From the NCBI RefSeq assembly GCF_025642975.1, contig NZ_JANZKJ010000001.1:124001-188000 (forward strand): a DNA stretch of 64,000 nt. Reading direction: 5' to 3'. Every line of letters starts with the position of its first letter. Positions within the stretch are counted from its first letter, which is position 1. Below the pieces are notes generated by a model. The model searched no databases and had not been told where the DNA came from. It saw only the letters and a list, made by a program, of their open reading frames with translations. This stretch comes from Pseudomonas sp. RIT-PI-S (GTDB lineage: Bacteria; Pseudomonadota; Gammaproteobacteria; Pseudomonadales; Pseudomonadaceae). Of this stretch, positions 55,545-64,000 are shown piece by piece. A program made the position numbers and the translations under genes.

Positions 55545-58500
55545 ATGGCGCGTTTGACACAGGTTGTAGGCGCGCTCGTTCGCTGGGGCCTCGGCGCGTG
55601 CGCCTTGTGCCTGATCTTGCTTGCACTTTATGTAAGCCTGGGCCGGCAGCTGTTGCCGATGCTCAATGACTACCGCCCGGTGCTCGCCAGCAGGGCCAGC
55701 CAGGCCCTCGGCATGCCGGTGGAGATTGGCAGGTTGGAGGGCGCCTGGGGCGGTCTGGCTCCCGTGCTGGTGGCGCGAGATGTGACCCTGGGCAGCGGCC
55801 CCGGTGCGCTGCACCTGGACCGGGTAAGGGCGGTCCCCGGCATATGGCGCAGCCTCGTTAGCCTGGAGCCGCACATCGCCACGCTGCAGGTCGAGGGGCT
55901 GCAGTTGACGCTGGAGCAAGGCAGCGATGGCCAGTGGGCGCTGCAGGGGCTGCCCCGGCGACAGGACGACGCCCCCCTTGACCCGGGCCAGGCCTTTGCC
56001 CGGTTGCGCCAGTTGGGCGAGTTGACCCTGTTGGATAGCCAACTGATCCTCAAGCCCTGGCAGCAAGATCCCCTTGCCTTCACCTATCTGGGCCTGAGCC
56101 TGCGTGCAACGCTGGGCGAGGAGCGCCTGGACCTACGCTTCAACCTGCCCGATGGCAAGCCGGTCGCTGCTCAACTCAAGGCTCGCGTACCCGAGGCAGA
56201 CTGGCGCGCGGCTACCGTGCAGGCGTACCTGAGCCTGCCGCAAAGCGACTGGGCCCGCTGGCTGCCGGCCGGGATGACCGGGCAGTGGCACTTTAACGCT
56301 CTGCAGGCGGGCGGTGAGCTGTGGCTCGACTGGGCGCAACGGCGCCTCGAGACCGCGACGCTGCGGCTGAATGCGCCGCACATCCAGGGCGGCATCACTG
56401 GCCGCGCCGCGGCGCCGCTGGACGACCTCGCGCTTAACGCTTGGGTCCAGCGCGACGGCGAGGGCTACAAGGCGGTGGCGCAACCGCTGGCCATGAGCCT
56501 GGGCGGCCAACGCTGGGAAACCACCCTCAAGGCATCGCAGGCCGGCGACCAGTGGCAACTGCAGGCCAGCCGGATCGAGCTGGCGCCCCTGCTGCCGCTG
56601 CTCGACGCCTATGCCCCCTGGCCGGAGAAAGCCGCGTTGGCGGTAGATAGCCTCAAGCCCACCGGTGCATTGCGTAACGTGCAGGTAACGGTGAGCCCCC
56701 ACGAGCAAGGCGATCGCCGCCTGGCATTCGCCGCCAACCTGGAACAGGTCGCCTTCGAGCCCTATCACAACGCCCCGGGCGCGGCCAACGTCAGCGGCAG
56801 CATCAGTGGCGATCTCGGCCAGGGCGAGCTGCGCCTGGCGAGCGACAACTTCATGTTGTTCCTGTGGCCGATCTTCAAACAGCCTTGGCATTACCAGCAG
56901 GCCCATGCCCGCTTGACCTGGCAGCTCAACAGCGAGGGGTTCAGCCTGGTGGCGCCAGTGATCCAGGTGCTGGGGGAGGAGGGCAAGATAGCCGCCGACT
57001 TCATGATTCGCTTGCCCTTTGGCGAAGGCCTGGAGCCTTACATGGACCTGCGGGTCGGCTTGCATGATGGCGATGGCCGCTATACCCCCAAATACCTTCC
57101 CGAGGCGCTCAGCCCGCAAGTGGCGGACTGGCTGCGCGCGGCGGTCCAGCAGGGCAAGGTCAACGAAGGCTACTTCCAGTACCAGGGTTCCCTGGCCCAC
57201 GCGGCGCCGGACCATGCGCGCAGCCTCACGTTGTTTTTCGACGTAAGCGATGCCACGCTCGCCTTCGAACCAGGCTGGCCGGCGGTGACCGGTGTGGATG
57301 GCAAGGTGTATATCCAGGACGGCGACGTACGCATCGACGCCAGCCGCGGCCGGCTGCTGGATACCGCTGTCAATGACGTGCAGGTGAGGGTGCCACATGC
57401 CCCGGAGGGGCAGGTGCCGAGGTTATTCGTCAAAGGTGGCTTCGAGGGCCCGCTCAGCGACGGTGTGAAGATTCTCCAGACGGCGCCCATCGGCACTGGC
57501 GAATTGTTTGCGGGTTGGGAAGGTGACGGCCCCTTGCGGGGCGCCGTGGACCTCGATATTCCCCTTGCCCATGGTTTGCCACCGAAGGTGGTAGTGGACT
57601 TCAACACCAGCGGCGCGCGGTTGAAAATCGCCGAGCCTGCGCTTGAAATCAGCCAGCTCAAAGGCGCGTTCCGCTTTGATCTGGACAAGGGCCTTGCCGG
57701 CCAGGAGGTCAGCGGCCAGGCGTTGGGCAAGCCTTTTACCGCCAGCCTGGACGCCGCCGGCAAAACCGCGGCGCCATTGACTCAGGTCAACGTGAATGGC
57801 CGTATGGATGTAGCGACCCTCAGCACCTGGCTAGGTAACCAGCAGTCGCTGCCCGCCAGTGGGGAATTCCCTTATCAGCTCAAGCTGAGCCTGGGCCAGG
57901 ACAGCCAGTTGAGTATCGACTCGGACCTCAAGGGCGCGTCTGTGGATTTGCCCTTGCCCTATGGCAAGGCGGCTGGCGACAGCCGCCCGACTCATCTGGA
58001 ACTGGGCTTGCAGGGCAACGCGCGGCAGCTAAGGGTTGGCTATGCCGGCCTGGCAAGCCTGATCTACCAGCCCGCGAGCGGCCAGTTCGCCAGCCCTCTG
58101 GCTGCGGGACGAGGCGAACTGCTGTTGGGCGACGGCACACCCAGGTTGCCAGACGCCACCGGCCTGCGCGTGCGCGGCGCCATGGACTGGGTCGACCTTA
58201 AAGCCTGGCAAGCCGTGCGGGATCGCTATATGCCAGCCGCCGCGACGGCTACCCCAGGCACGTCTGGCGGTGCGGGTGCCGCCCTGCCGCTGAGCGCGGC
58301 AGACGTGACCGTGGCCCATTTGAGCGCCTTCGGCCAATCGCTGGAACAGGCTCGGCTGCGCCTGGAACGGGCCTCGAACGCTTGGTCGTTGCGCGTCGAC
58401 AGCCCGCAAGTTACCGGGACCGCGACGCTCGCGGACAGCGCCACGGCGCCGTTGGACATCGACCTGCAGGAAGTCCACCTGCCCGCGCCACCGCCCGAGG

Positions 58501-59387
58501 TCGCCAATGCCCCGGAGCCGCCCGAAACCCCGGATCCCTTGGCCGACGTAGACCCTCATGCGATTCCCGCGGTCAACGTACGCATCGTTCGCCTGTGGCA
58601 AGGTGACGACCTGGTCGGGGCTTGGTCGTTGAAGCTACGGCCAACCGATCGCGGGCTGGCCCTCAATGATCTGGACCTTGGCCTCAAGGGCATGCAGCTG
58701 CAAGGCAATGGCGGTTGGGAAGGCAGCCCTGGCGCCAGCACCAGTTGGTTCAAGGGGGCGGTGCATGGCAGCAATCTGGCCGACGTGCTCAAGGCCTGGC
58801 GTTTCGCGCCTTCGGTGACCAGCCATGATTTCGCCCTGGATGTGGATGGCCGCTGGCCCGGCTCACCCGCATGGGCCTCGCCCAAGCGCTACTCGGGTAG
58901 CCTGGATGCAACGCTCAACCAGGGGCAGTTCGTCGAGGTCGAGGGCGGCGCCCAGGCATTGCGAGTCTTCGGCCTGCTTAACTTCAATGCCATCGGGCGC
59001 CGCTTGCGGCTGGATTTTTCCGACCTGCTGGGGCGCGGCCTGAGCTACGACAAGGTCACTGGCAAGCTGGCCGCCAGCGAAGGCGTGTATGTAACCCGTA
59101 CGCCCATCAGCCTCACCGGCCCTTCAAGCAACCTCGAGCTCGACGGCACCCTAGACATGGCCGCCGACCGAGTGGACGCCCGGCTGCTGGTTACGCTTCC
59201 CGTAAGCAACAACCTGCCGATAGCGGCACTGATCGTCGGCGCGCCAGCCATCGGGGGTGCGCTGTTTCTGGTGGATAAACTCCTGGGTGATCGGGTTTCC
59301 CGCCTGATGAGCGTGAAATATCGGGTAGAAGGCCCCTTGAAGGAGCCCAAGCTCAGCTTCGACCGCCCGTTCGACAAATCCCATTGA
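55545..59387 (+). CDS. yhdP: YhdP-type AsmA-like phospholipid transport protein
   Basis: A very large envelope protein of 1280 residues anchored by one N-terminal membrane helix (about residues 7-30). The DUF3971 and AsmA-like regions form long beta-rich stretches to the C terminus (NLPIAALIVGAPAIGGALFLV near the end). YhdP in E. coli is one of the bridge-like proteins that move phospholipid to the outer membrane. It lies 31 bp after rng in the conserved cluster. Confidence 0.92.
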   Translation: MARLTQVVGALVRWGLGACALCLILLALYVSLGRQLLPMLNDYRPVLASRASQALGMPVEIGRLEGAWGGLAPVLVARDVTLGSGPGALHLDRVRAVPGIWRSLVSLEPHIATLQVEGLQLTLEQGSDGQWALQGLPRRQDDAPLDPGQAFARLRQLGELTLLDSQLILKPWQQDPLAFTYLGLSLRATLGEERLDLRFNLPDGKPVAAQLKARVPEADWRAATVQAYLSLPQSDWARWLPAGMTGQWHFNALQAGGELWLDWAQRRLETATLRLNAPHIQGGITGRAAAPLDDLALNAWVQRDGEGYKAVAQPLAMSLGGQRWETTLKASQAGDQWQLQASRIELAPLLPLLDAYAPWPEKAALAVDSLKPTGALRNVQVTVSPHEQGDRRLAFAANLEQVAFEPYHNAPGAANVSGSISGDLGQGELRLASDNFMLFLWPIFKQPWHYQQAHARLTWQLNSEGFSLVAPVIQVLGEEGKIAADFMIRLPFGEGLEPYMDLRVGLHDGDGRYTPKYLPEALSPQVADWLRAAVQQGKVNEGYFQYQGSLAHAAPDHARSLTLFFDVSDATLAFEPGWPAVTGVDGKVYIQDGDVRIDASRGRLLDTAVNDVQVRVPHAPEGQVPRLFVKGGFEGPLSDGVKILQTAPIGTGELFAGWEGDGPLRGAVDLDIPLAHGLPPKVVVDFNTSGARLKIAEPALEISQLKGAFRFDLDKGLAGQEVSGQALGKPFTASLDAAGKTAAPLTQVNVNGRMDVATLSTWLGNQQSLPASGEFPYQLKLSLGQDSQLSIDSDLKGASVDLPLPYGKAAGDSRPTHLELGLQGNARQLRVGYAGLASLIYQPASGQFASPLAAGRGELLLGDGTPRLPDATGLRVRGAMDWVDLKAWQAVRDRYMPAAATATPGTSGGAGAALPLSAADVTVAHLSAFGQSLEQARLRLERASNAWSLRVDSPQVTGTATLADSATAPLDIDLQEVHLPAPPPEVANAPEPPETPDPLADVDPHAIPAVNVRIVRLWQGDDLVGAWSLKLRPTDRGLALNDLDLGLKGMQLQGNGGWEGSPGASTSWFKGAVHGSNLADVLKAWRFAPSVTSHDFALDVDGRWPGSPAWASPKRYSGSLDATLNQGQFVEVEGGAQALRVFGLLNFNAIGRRLRLDFSDLLGRGLSYDKVTGKLAASEGVYVTRTPISLTGPSSNLELDGTLDMAADRVDARLLVTLPVSNNLPIAALIVGAPAIGGALFLVDKLLGDRVSRLMSVKYRVEGPLKEPKLSFDRPFDKSH

Positions 59388-59465
59388 TGGCCCTGATAGT
59401 TAGCCGGCTGTGAGCCAGTGGGTTAGCATGCCAGGTAATCCCTTCCATCCGCGACGGAGGCATTC

Positions 59466-60317
59466 ATGGAGTTGGCGGTAACCCAGATGGTCAGCGGTAC
59501 CGACCTGGCGCTGAATCTGGAGAGGGCCAGGCAACTGCTCGAGCGGGCCGCCGAGGGTGGCGCGCGCCTGGCCGTGTTGCCAGAAAATTTCGCCGCGATG
59601 GGCCGCCGCGATGTCGCTTCCATTGCCCGGGCCGAGGCTCGCGGCGAGGGCCCAGTGATCGCGGCCCTGCGCCGTTGCGCGAAGGACCTGGGCTTGTGGA
59701 TCGTCGCCGGCACGCTACCGTTGCCACCTGAGGGCCAGCCAGAGGGCAAGCCTTGTGCCTGTTCGCTGTTGCTGGACGATCAGGGGCACGTCGCTGCTCG
59801 CTACGACAAGCTGCACCTGTTCGACGTGGATGTGCAAGACAACCGCGCGCGGTACCGGGAGTCCGATGACTATGCCTACGGTCAACATGTGGTAGTGGCC
59901 GATACGCCGGTAGGGCGCTTGGGGCTGAGTGTGTGTTACGACCTACGCTTCCCAGAGTTGTATACCCAGCTGCGCGAGGCCGGCGCTGAGTTGATCAGCG
60001 CGCCCTCGGCCTTCACCGCGGTCACCGGCCTGGCGCATTGGGAGGTGCTGATCCGCGCCCGCGCTATCGAGACCCAGTGTTATGTATTAGCGGCCGCCCA
60101 AGGCGGCGAGCACCCAGGGCCGCGCCACACACATGGGCAGGCGGCGATCGTCGATCCCTGGGGGCGCCTGCTGGCGCAACAGGCCACGGGCGAAGCGGTA
60201 TTGCTAGGCTCACGAGATGTCGCCGAGCAGGCGTCCATCCGTGAGCGTATGCCGGTGCAGGCGCATCGGCGGTTTTCCTCGCAGGGCGCGTTGCGGCCTG
60301 CCTCTTTCGCGGAGTGA
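59466..60317 (+). CDS. Carbon-nitrogen hydrolase (nitrilase superfamily)
   Basis: A 283-residue nitrilase-fold amidase with the Glu-Lys-Cys triad at Glu40 (VLPENF), Lys115 ([10 protein letters not shown]) and Cys157 ([12 protein letters not shown]). The pattern fits the Nit1/NitFhit branch, which repairs deaminated glutathione; this substrate is inferred. It lies between yhdP and tldD, as in other Pseudomonas. Confidence 0.92.
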   Translation: MELAVTQMVSGTDLALNLERARQLLERAAEGGARLAVLPENFAAMGRRDVASIARAEARGEGPVIAALRRCAKDLGLWIVAGTLPLPPEGQPEGKPCACSLLLDDQGHVAARYDKLHLFDVDVQDNRARYRESDDYAYGQHVVVADTPVGRLGLSVCYDLRFPELYTQLREAGAELISAPSAFTAVTGLAHWEVLIRARAIETQCYVLAAAQGGEHPGPRHTHGQAAIVDPWGRLLAQQATGEAVLLGSRDVAEQASIRERMPVQAHRRFSSQGALRPASFAE

Positions 60318-60319
60318 AC

Positions 60320-61762
60320 ATGAGCGAGATGTTATCTACGGTCAGCGCACAGCTGTTGACGCCCGGCGAGTTGACCCTCGACAGCCTCGGCGGCGTATTG
60401 GGCGACTTGGCCGGCCCTGGCATCGATGCCGCAGACCTGTACTTTCAGGCGCAGATTTCCGAGTCCTGGGCGCTGGAAGATGGGATCGTCAAAGAAGGTA
60501 GCTTCAACTTCGACCAGGGCGTGGGCGTGCGCGCGCAGGCTGGCGAAAAAACCGGCTTTGCCTACAGCAATACCATCACCCGGGAAGCGCTGGGCCTTGC
60601 CGCCCAAGCCGCGCGCTCCATCTCCCGGGCCGGCCAGCAGGGGCAGGTCCAAGCGTTCCACGCGCCGGCGTTCGCCCCCCTGTATGCGGCGGACAACCCG
60701 CTGGATGTGTTGTCCCGCGCGGAAAAAGTCGAGCTGCTCAAGCGCATCGACGCTTATACCCGCACGCTGGACCCCCGCATCCAGCAGGTCACCGTAAGCA
60801 TGGCTGGGGTTTGGGAGCGTATTCTCGTGGCCGCGATGGACGGCAGCCTGGCGGCGGACGTGCGCCCGCTGGTGCGCTTCAACGTGAGCGTGATCGTGGA
60901 GCAGAACGGCCGCCGCGAGCGTGGCGGCCATGGCGGCGGAGCACGTACCGACTACCGCTACTTCGTGGATGAAGAGCGTGCCATGGGCTATGCCCGCGAG
61001 GCCCTGCGCCAGGCCCTGGTAAACCTTGAGGCCAAGCCCGCGCCGGCGGGTACCTTGCCCGTGGTGCTAGGCTCGGGGTGGTCTGGCGTGCTGTTGCACG
61101 AAGCGGTCGGCCATGGCCTGGAAGGGGACTTCAACCGCAAAGGCAGCTCGGCCTACAGCGGCCGGGTTGGCGAGCAGGTCGCGTCCAGCCTGTGCACCAT
61201 CGTCGACGACGGCACCCTGCAGGGCCGCCGTGGCTCGTTGAGCGTGGATGACGAGGGGACCCGCACGCAGTGCACCACCCTGATCGAAAACGGCATTCTC
61301 AAAGGCTACATGCAAGACAAGCTCAACGCCCGTTTGATGGGCGCGGCCGCCACCGGCAATGGCCGGCGCGAGTCTTATGCGCACCTGCCCATGCCACGCA
61401 TGACCAACACCTACATGCTCGCCGGTGAGCACGACCCGGCGGAAATCATCGCTTCGGTGAAGAAGGGCCTTTACTGCGCCAACCTCGGCGGCGGTCAGGT
61501 CGACATCACCAGTGGCAAGTTCGTGTTCTCCACTAGCGAGGCCTACCTGATCGAAGATGGCCGCATCACCGCGCCCGTGAAGGGCGCTACGCTGATCGGC
61601 AATGGTCCGGAATGCATGAGCAGGGTATCGATGGTGGGCACCGACCTGGCGCTGGACAGCGGTGTGGGCACCTGTGGCAAGGATGGCCAGTCAGTACCCG
61701 TTGGCGTGGGGCAGCCCACGCTGAAAATCGACGCCATTACTGTGGGCGGCACTGGCGCGTGA
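60320..61762 (+). CDS. tldD: Metalloprotease subunit TldD
   Basis: Zinc-dependent protease subunit of 480 residues that works with PmbA (TldE), known for microcin B17 maturation and CcdA degradation in E. coli. The HExxxH motif is at 260-265 ([13 protein letters not shown]). The ATG at 60320 lies just after the nitrilase stop. A small minus-strand gene (darP) separates it from pmbA. Confidence 0.96.
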   Translation: MSEMLSTVSAQLLTPGELTLDSLGGVLGDLAGPGIDAADLYFQAQISESWALEDGIVKEGSFNFDQGVGVRAQAGEKTGFAYSNTITREALGLAAQAARSISRAGQQGQVQAFHAPAFAPLYAADNPLDVLSRAEKVELLKRIDAYTRTLDPRIQQVTVSMAGVWERILVAAMDGSLAADVRPLVRFNVSVIVEQNGRRERGGHGGGARTDYRYFVDEERAMGYAREALRQALVNLEAKPAPAGTLPVVLGSGWSGVLLHEAVGHGLEGDFNRKGSSAYSGRVGEQVASSLCTIVDDGTLQGRRGSLSVDDEGTRTQCTTLIENGILKGYMQDKLNARLMGAAATGNGRRESYAHLPMPRMTNTYMLAGEHDPAEIIASVKKGLYCANLGGGQVDITSGKFVFSTSEAYLIEDGRITAPVKGATLIGNGPECMSRVSMVGTDLALDSGVGTCGKDGQSVPVGVGQPTLKIDAITVGGTGA

Positions 61763-61792
61763 GGCTCAGCCACCCACCCACGCTCGCCGTGC

Positions 61793-62314
61793 CTAGCGCA
61801 GGCCGCGCTGCTGTTCATCCAGCTCGCGGATGTACTTGAAGATCTTCCGGCTGGCTGTGGGCGGGCGGTTATGCGTGGCCTCGTGCTGCGCATGGCGCAC
61901 CAGCGAGCGCAGGTGCTGGCGGTCGGTGTCCGGGTATTGGGTCACGAAGCTGTCGAGCACGGCGTCGTCGCCGCCGATCAGCTTGTCGCGCCAGCGTTCC
62001 AAGTTATGGAAGCGCTCGTTGTACTGGCGGGTGGAGGCGTCCACCTGGTCGAGCAGCTCGAAGATGGCGGCGGTGTCCTGGTCGCGCATCAGCTTGCCGA
62101 TGAATTGCCTGTGCCGCTTGAGAGCGGCGTTGGCCGTATGTTTGGGGGCTTCCTCGAGGGCCCGGCGCAGCGGCTCCGTCAAGGGCAACTTGGCGAGCAG
62201 GTCCGGCTTGAGCGTGGTCAAGCGCTCGCCAAGTTCGGTCAAGGCATGGAGCTCGCGCTTGACCTGGGTCTTGCTTTTTCCCTCACCGAGGGAGTCGTCG
62301 TATGAATCAACCAT
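61793..62314 (-). CDS. darP: Ribosome-associated protein DarP (YjgA, DUF615)
   Basis: A 173-residue basic, helical protein that associates with late 50S assembly intermediates. The DUF615 pattern is clear ([52 protein letters not shown]). I start at the ATG at 62314; the longer frame to 62491 has no family similarity and overlaps the start of pmbA. Only gene on the minus strand between tldD and pmbA. Confidence 0.93.
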   Translation of the reverse strand: MVDSYDDSLGEGKSKTQVKRELHALTELGERLTTLKPDLLAKLPLTEPLRRALEEAPKHTANAALKRHRQFIGKLMRDQDTAAIFELLDQVDASTRQYNERFHNLERWRDKLIGGDDAVLDSFVTQYPDTDRQHLRSLVRHAQHEATHNRPPTASRKIFKYIRELDEQQRGLR

Positions 62315-62423
62315 GGGGGCCGTCCGCTGATAAACGCCGCCATGATAACCAGTCGGGGGCCGATTGTCCGGCCCGGCCAGCGCAGGCCCTTGCCGCGATC
62401 CGTCTTGAAGTGTGGAGAATCCC

Positions 62424-63770
62424 ATGAAAGCAGTCCAAAGCGTTGGTCCCGAGGCCTTGCCGCTGCTGCAGCAGCAGGTCGAAGAGATCATTGCCGAAGC
62501 CCGGCGTCAGGGCGCCAGCGCCTGTGAGGTCGCGGTGTCCCTGGAGCAGGGGCTGTCCACCTCTATTCGCCAACGCGAGGTCGAAACGGTTGAGTTCAAC
62601 CGTGACCAGGGTTTTGGAATCACCTTGTACCTGGGCCAGCGCAAGGGCTCGGCGAGCACCTCGGCCAGCGGGCCTGAGGCCATCCGGGAAACCGTGGCGG
62701 CAGCGCTGGCGATCGCCAAGCATACCTCTGAGGACGGAGCCTCCGGCCTTGCCGACGCCGCGCTAATGGCCAAGGCCTTACCCGCCCTTGACCTCTATCA
62801 CCCTTGGGAGATCAGCCCGGAGGCGAGCATCGAGCTGGCCTTGGCCTGCGAGGCCGCAGCCTTCGATGCCAACCCCCTGATCCGCAATGCTGACGGTAGC
62901 CAGGTGTCAACGCACCGCGGCTGCCGGGTGTACGGCAATAGCCATGGGTTTCTCGGCGGCTACGCTTCGACCCGGCACAGCCTCAGTTGCGTGATGATCG
63001 CCGAGGAAGGCGGGCAGATGCAGCGAGACTACTGGTACGACGTCAACCGTGAGGGGCATTTGCTGGCCTCGCCGGAGTCCATCGGCCGTAAGGCCGCCGA
63101 GCGTGCCGCCAGCCGCTTGGGCGCACGGCCGGTGCCTACCTGTGAAGTGCCGGTGCTGTTCGCTGCGGAGCTCGCAGGAGGGCTGTTTGGCAATTTCCTC
63201 TCCGCGGTGTCTGGTGGCAACCTGTATCGCAAGTCTTCGTTCCTTGAAGGCACCATGGGGCAGCAGCTGTTTCCCGAATGGCTGACCCTGGACGAGCGCC
63301 CACATTTGCCGCGTGCCTTGGGCAGTGCGGGCTTCGATGGTGACGGCCTGGCGACCTACGCCAAGCCATTCGTAGAAGGCGGCCGGTTGGTGTCCTACGT
63401 GCTGAGCACTTATTCGGGCCGCAAGCTAGGGATGCCCAGCACAGCCAACGCTGGCGGTGTGCATAACCTTTTCGTGACCCATGGTGATGAAGACCAGGCA
63501 GCACTCATTCGCCGCATGGGCCGTGGTTTGCTGGTTACCGAGTTGATGGGCAGTGGGCTGAACATGGTGACCGGCGATTATTCTCGCGGGGCTGCCGGCT
63601 ATTGGGTAGAAAACGGCGAGATCCAATTCCCGGTCCAAGAGGTGACGATCGCTGGAAACATGAAGGACATGTTCCGGCAGATTGTCGCCGTGGGGAACGA
63701 CCTGGAGCAGCGCAGCAATGTGCGAACCGGCTCGGTGTTGATCGAGCGGATGACGGTCGCGGGTAGCTAA
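62424..63770 (+). CDS. pmbA: Metalloprotease subunit PmbA (TldE)
   Basis: A 448-residue partner of TldD without the HExxxH metal site, as expected for TldE. Family features are [21 protein letters not shown] and the central [21 protein letters not shown]. The ATG at 62424 is used; it lies 109 bp from the darP start in a divergent arrangement. Confidence 0.95.
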   Translation: MKAVQSVGPEALPLLQQQVEEIIAEARRQGASACEVAVSLEQGLSTSIRQREVETVEFNRDQGFGITLYLGQRKGSASTSASGPEAIRETVAAALAIAKHTSEDGASGLADAALMAKALPALDLYHPWEISPEASIELALACEAAAFDANPLIRNADGSQVSTHRGCRVYGNSHGFLGGYASTRHSLSCVMIAEEGGQMQRDYWYDVNREGHLLASPESIGRKAAERAASRLGARPVPTCEVPVLFAAELAGGLFGNFLSAVSGGNLYRKSSFLEGTMGQQLFPEWLTLDERPHLPRALGSAGFDGDGLATYAKPFVEGGRLVSYVLSTYSGRKLGMPSTANAGGVHNLFVTHGDEDQAALIRRMGRGLLVTELMGSGLNMVTGDYSRGAAGYWVENGEIQFPVQEVTIAGNMKDMFRQIVAVGNDLEQRSNVRTGSVLIERMTVAGS

Positions 63771-63826
63771 GCCACATAGAGCGCTTTCGGCTTTTTACAT
63801 GGCCATGCGTCTGCTTGGTTTGCGTT

Positions 63827-63858
63827 GAGATTGATTATCAACTAATAGTCAATCTCAA
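63827..63858. promoter_or_regulatory. Fur-box dyad upstream of the fagA-like gene
   Basis: TTGAGATTGA (63825-63834) and TCAATCTCAA (63849-63858) are perfect reverse complements spaced by 14 bases. A Fur-like 19-mer (GAGATTGATTATCAACTAA, 11 of 19 by hand count) lies at 63827-63845, and an overlapping one is on the other strand. Confidence 0.7.
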
Positions 63859-63902
63859 GAGGTGCGCAGTTCATCTTCGCACGCCTACCTGCGGAGCCGG
63901 CC

Positions 63903-64000
63903 ATGGACCATTGGAAACAGATCATCGAGCGCGCCAACGCACTCTTCGCCCAAGGGCAATGGGTGGAGGCGCGCGAGCATTACCTGCGGGCGCTTGCCCT
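63903..64000 (+). CDS. fagA: FagA-like protein (3' end outside window)
   Basis: Only the first 32 codons are seen (MDHWKQIIERANALFAQGQW then VEAREHYLRALAL). The helical TPR-like pattern, its position after pmbA and the Fur box upstream match fagA (Fur-associated gene), which in P. aeruginosa leads the fagA-fumC-sodA iron-limitation operon. GGAG lies before the ATG. The downstream operon is not in view. Confidence 0.75.
   Translation, partial: MDHWKQIIERANALFAQGQWVEAREHYLRALA

Noticed and set aside
63771..63824. Terminator of pmbA (AAGCC..GGCTTTTT)
   Set aside because: Only a 5-bp stem with a 15-nt loop; too weak to call.

Overview
The window is a gene-dense stretch of about 64 kb from the chromosome of a Pseudomonas, most like the P. 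putida group. This rests on high GC, on protein sequences I recognise (Cra, FruB, MreB, PrfC, RoxS/RoxR, OpdP), and on gene order that I recall for P. putida and P. aeruginosa: ampDE; cra-fruBKA; piuB-piuA-piuC-sel1-speC; an osmoprotectant ABC operon-prfC; dpp-opdP; roxSR; gatBAC divergent from mreBCD-maf-rng-yhdP-nit-tldD-yjgA-pmbA-fagA. The order and gene content are recalled, not searched. I saw no rRNA, tRNA, prophage, insertion sequence or CRISPR array.

Layout. 1-1.45 kb: the tail of ampD and ampE (muropeptide recycling, beta-lactamase signalling). 1.6-9.3 kb: tatD and cra on the minus strand, divergent from the fructose PTS operon fruBKA with a clear Cra operator, then a Tat-exported PhoD phosphatase. 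11-17.9 kb: a probably Fur-controlled iron uptake locus (piuB ferric reductase, piuA TonB receptor, piuC dioxygenase, a Sel1-repeat protein and a protein of unknown function). 18-23 kb: ornithine decarboxylase with an elaborate leader, and a four-gene osmoprotectant ABC operon. 23.2-28.6 kb: prfC, an EthD-like protein, a histidine-phosphatase relative, an MFS carrier, and a membrane-protein module with a 24-residue partner. 28.7-37.8 kb: a dipeptide uptake system (two binding proteins, an OprD-family porin, two permeases, two ATPases). 38-45.5 kb: a SIMPL-domain protein, the RoxS/RoxR redox two-component system, an SbmA/YddA-type ABC exporter, a GntR regulator with KdgD (glucarate catabolism) and an AEC carrier. 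45.5-64 kb: a cation exchanger, an RlpA-like lipoprotein and gatBAC on the minus strand, then the long plus-strand cell-shape and housekeeping cluster, ending in a Fur-box-preceded fagA-like gene cut by the window edge.

Most genes are ordinary core genes. The most interesting signals are regulatory. Three unrelated genes (phoD, the unknown 173-residue gene, the EthD gene) have their Shine-Dalgarno sequence buried in one arm of a perfect hairpin just before the start codon. The speC leader carries tandem 22-bp AT-rich repeats, a promoter and an intrinsic terminator about 100 nt upstream of the start codon. A sigma-54-like promoter precedes the membrane module. mreC seems to start at ATT. The exchanger lacks both a normal start codon and the usual acidic residue of its first alpha repeat.
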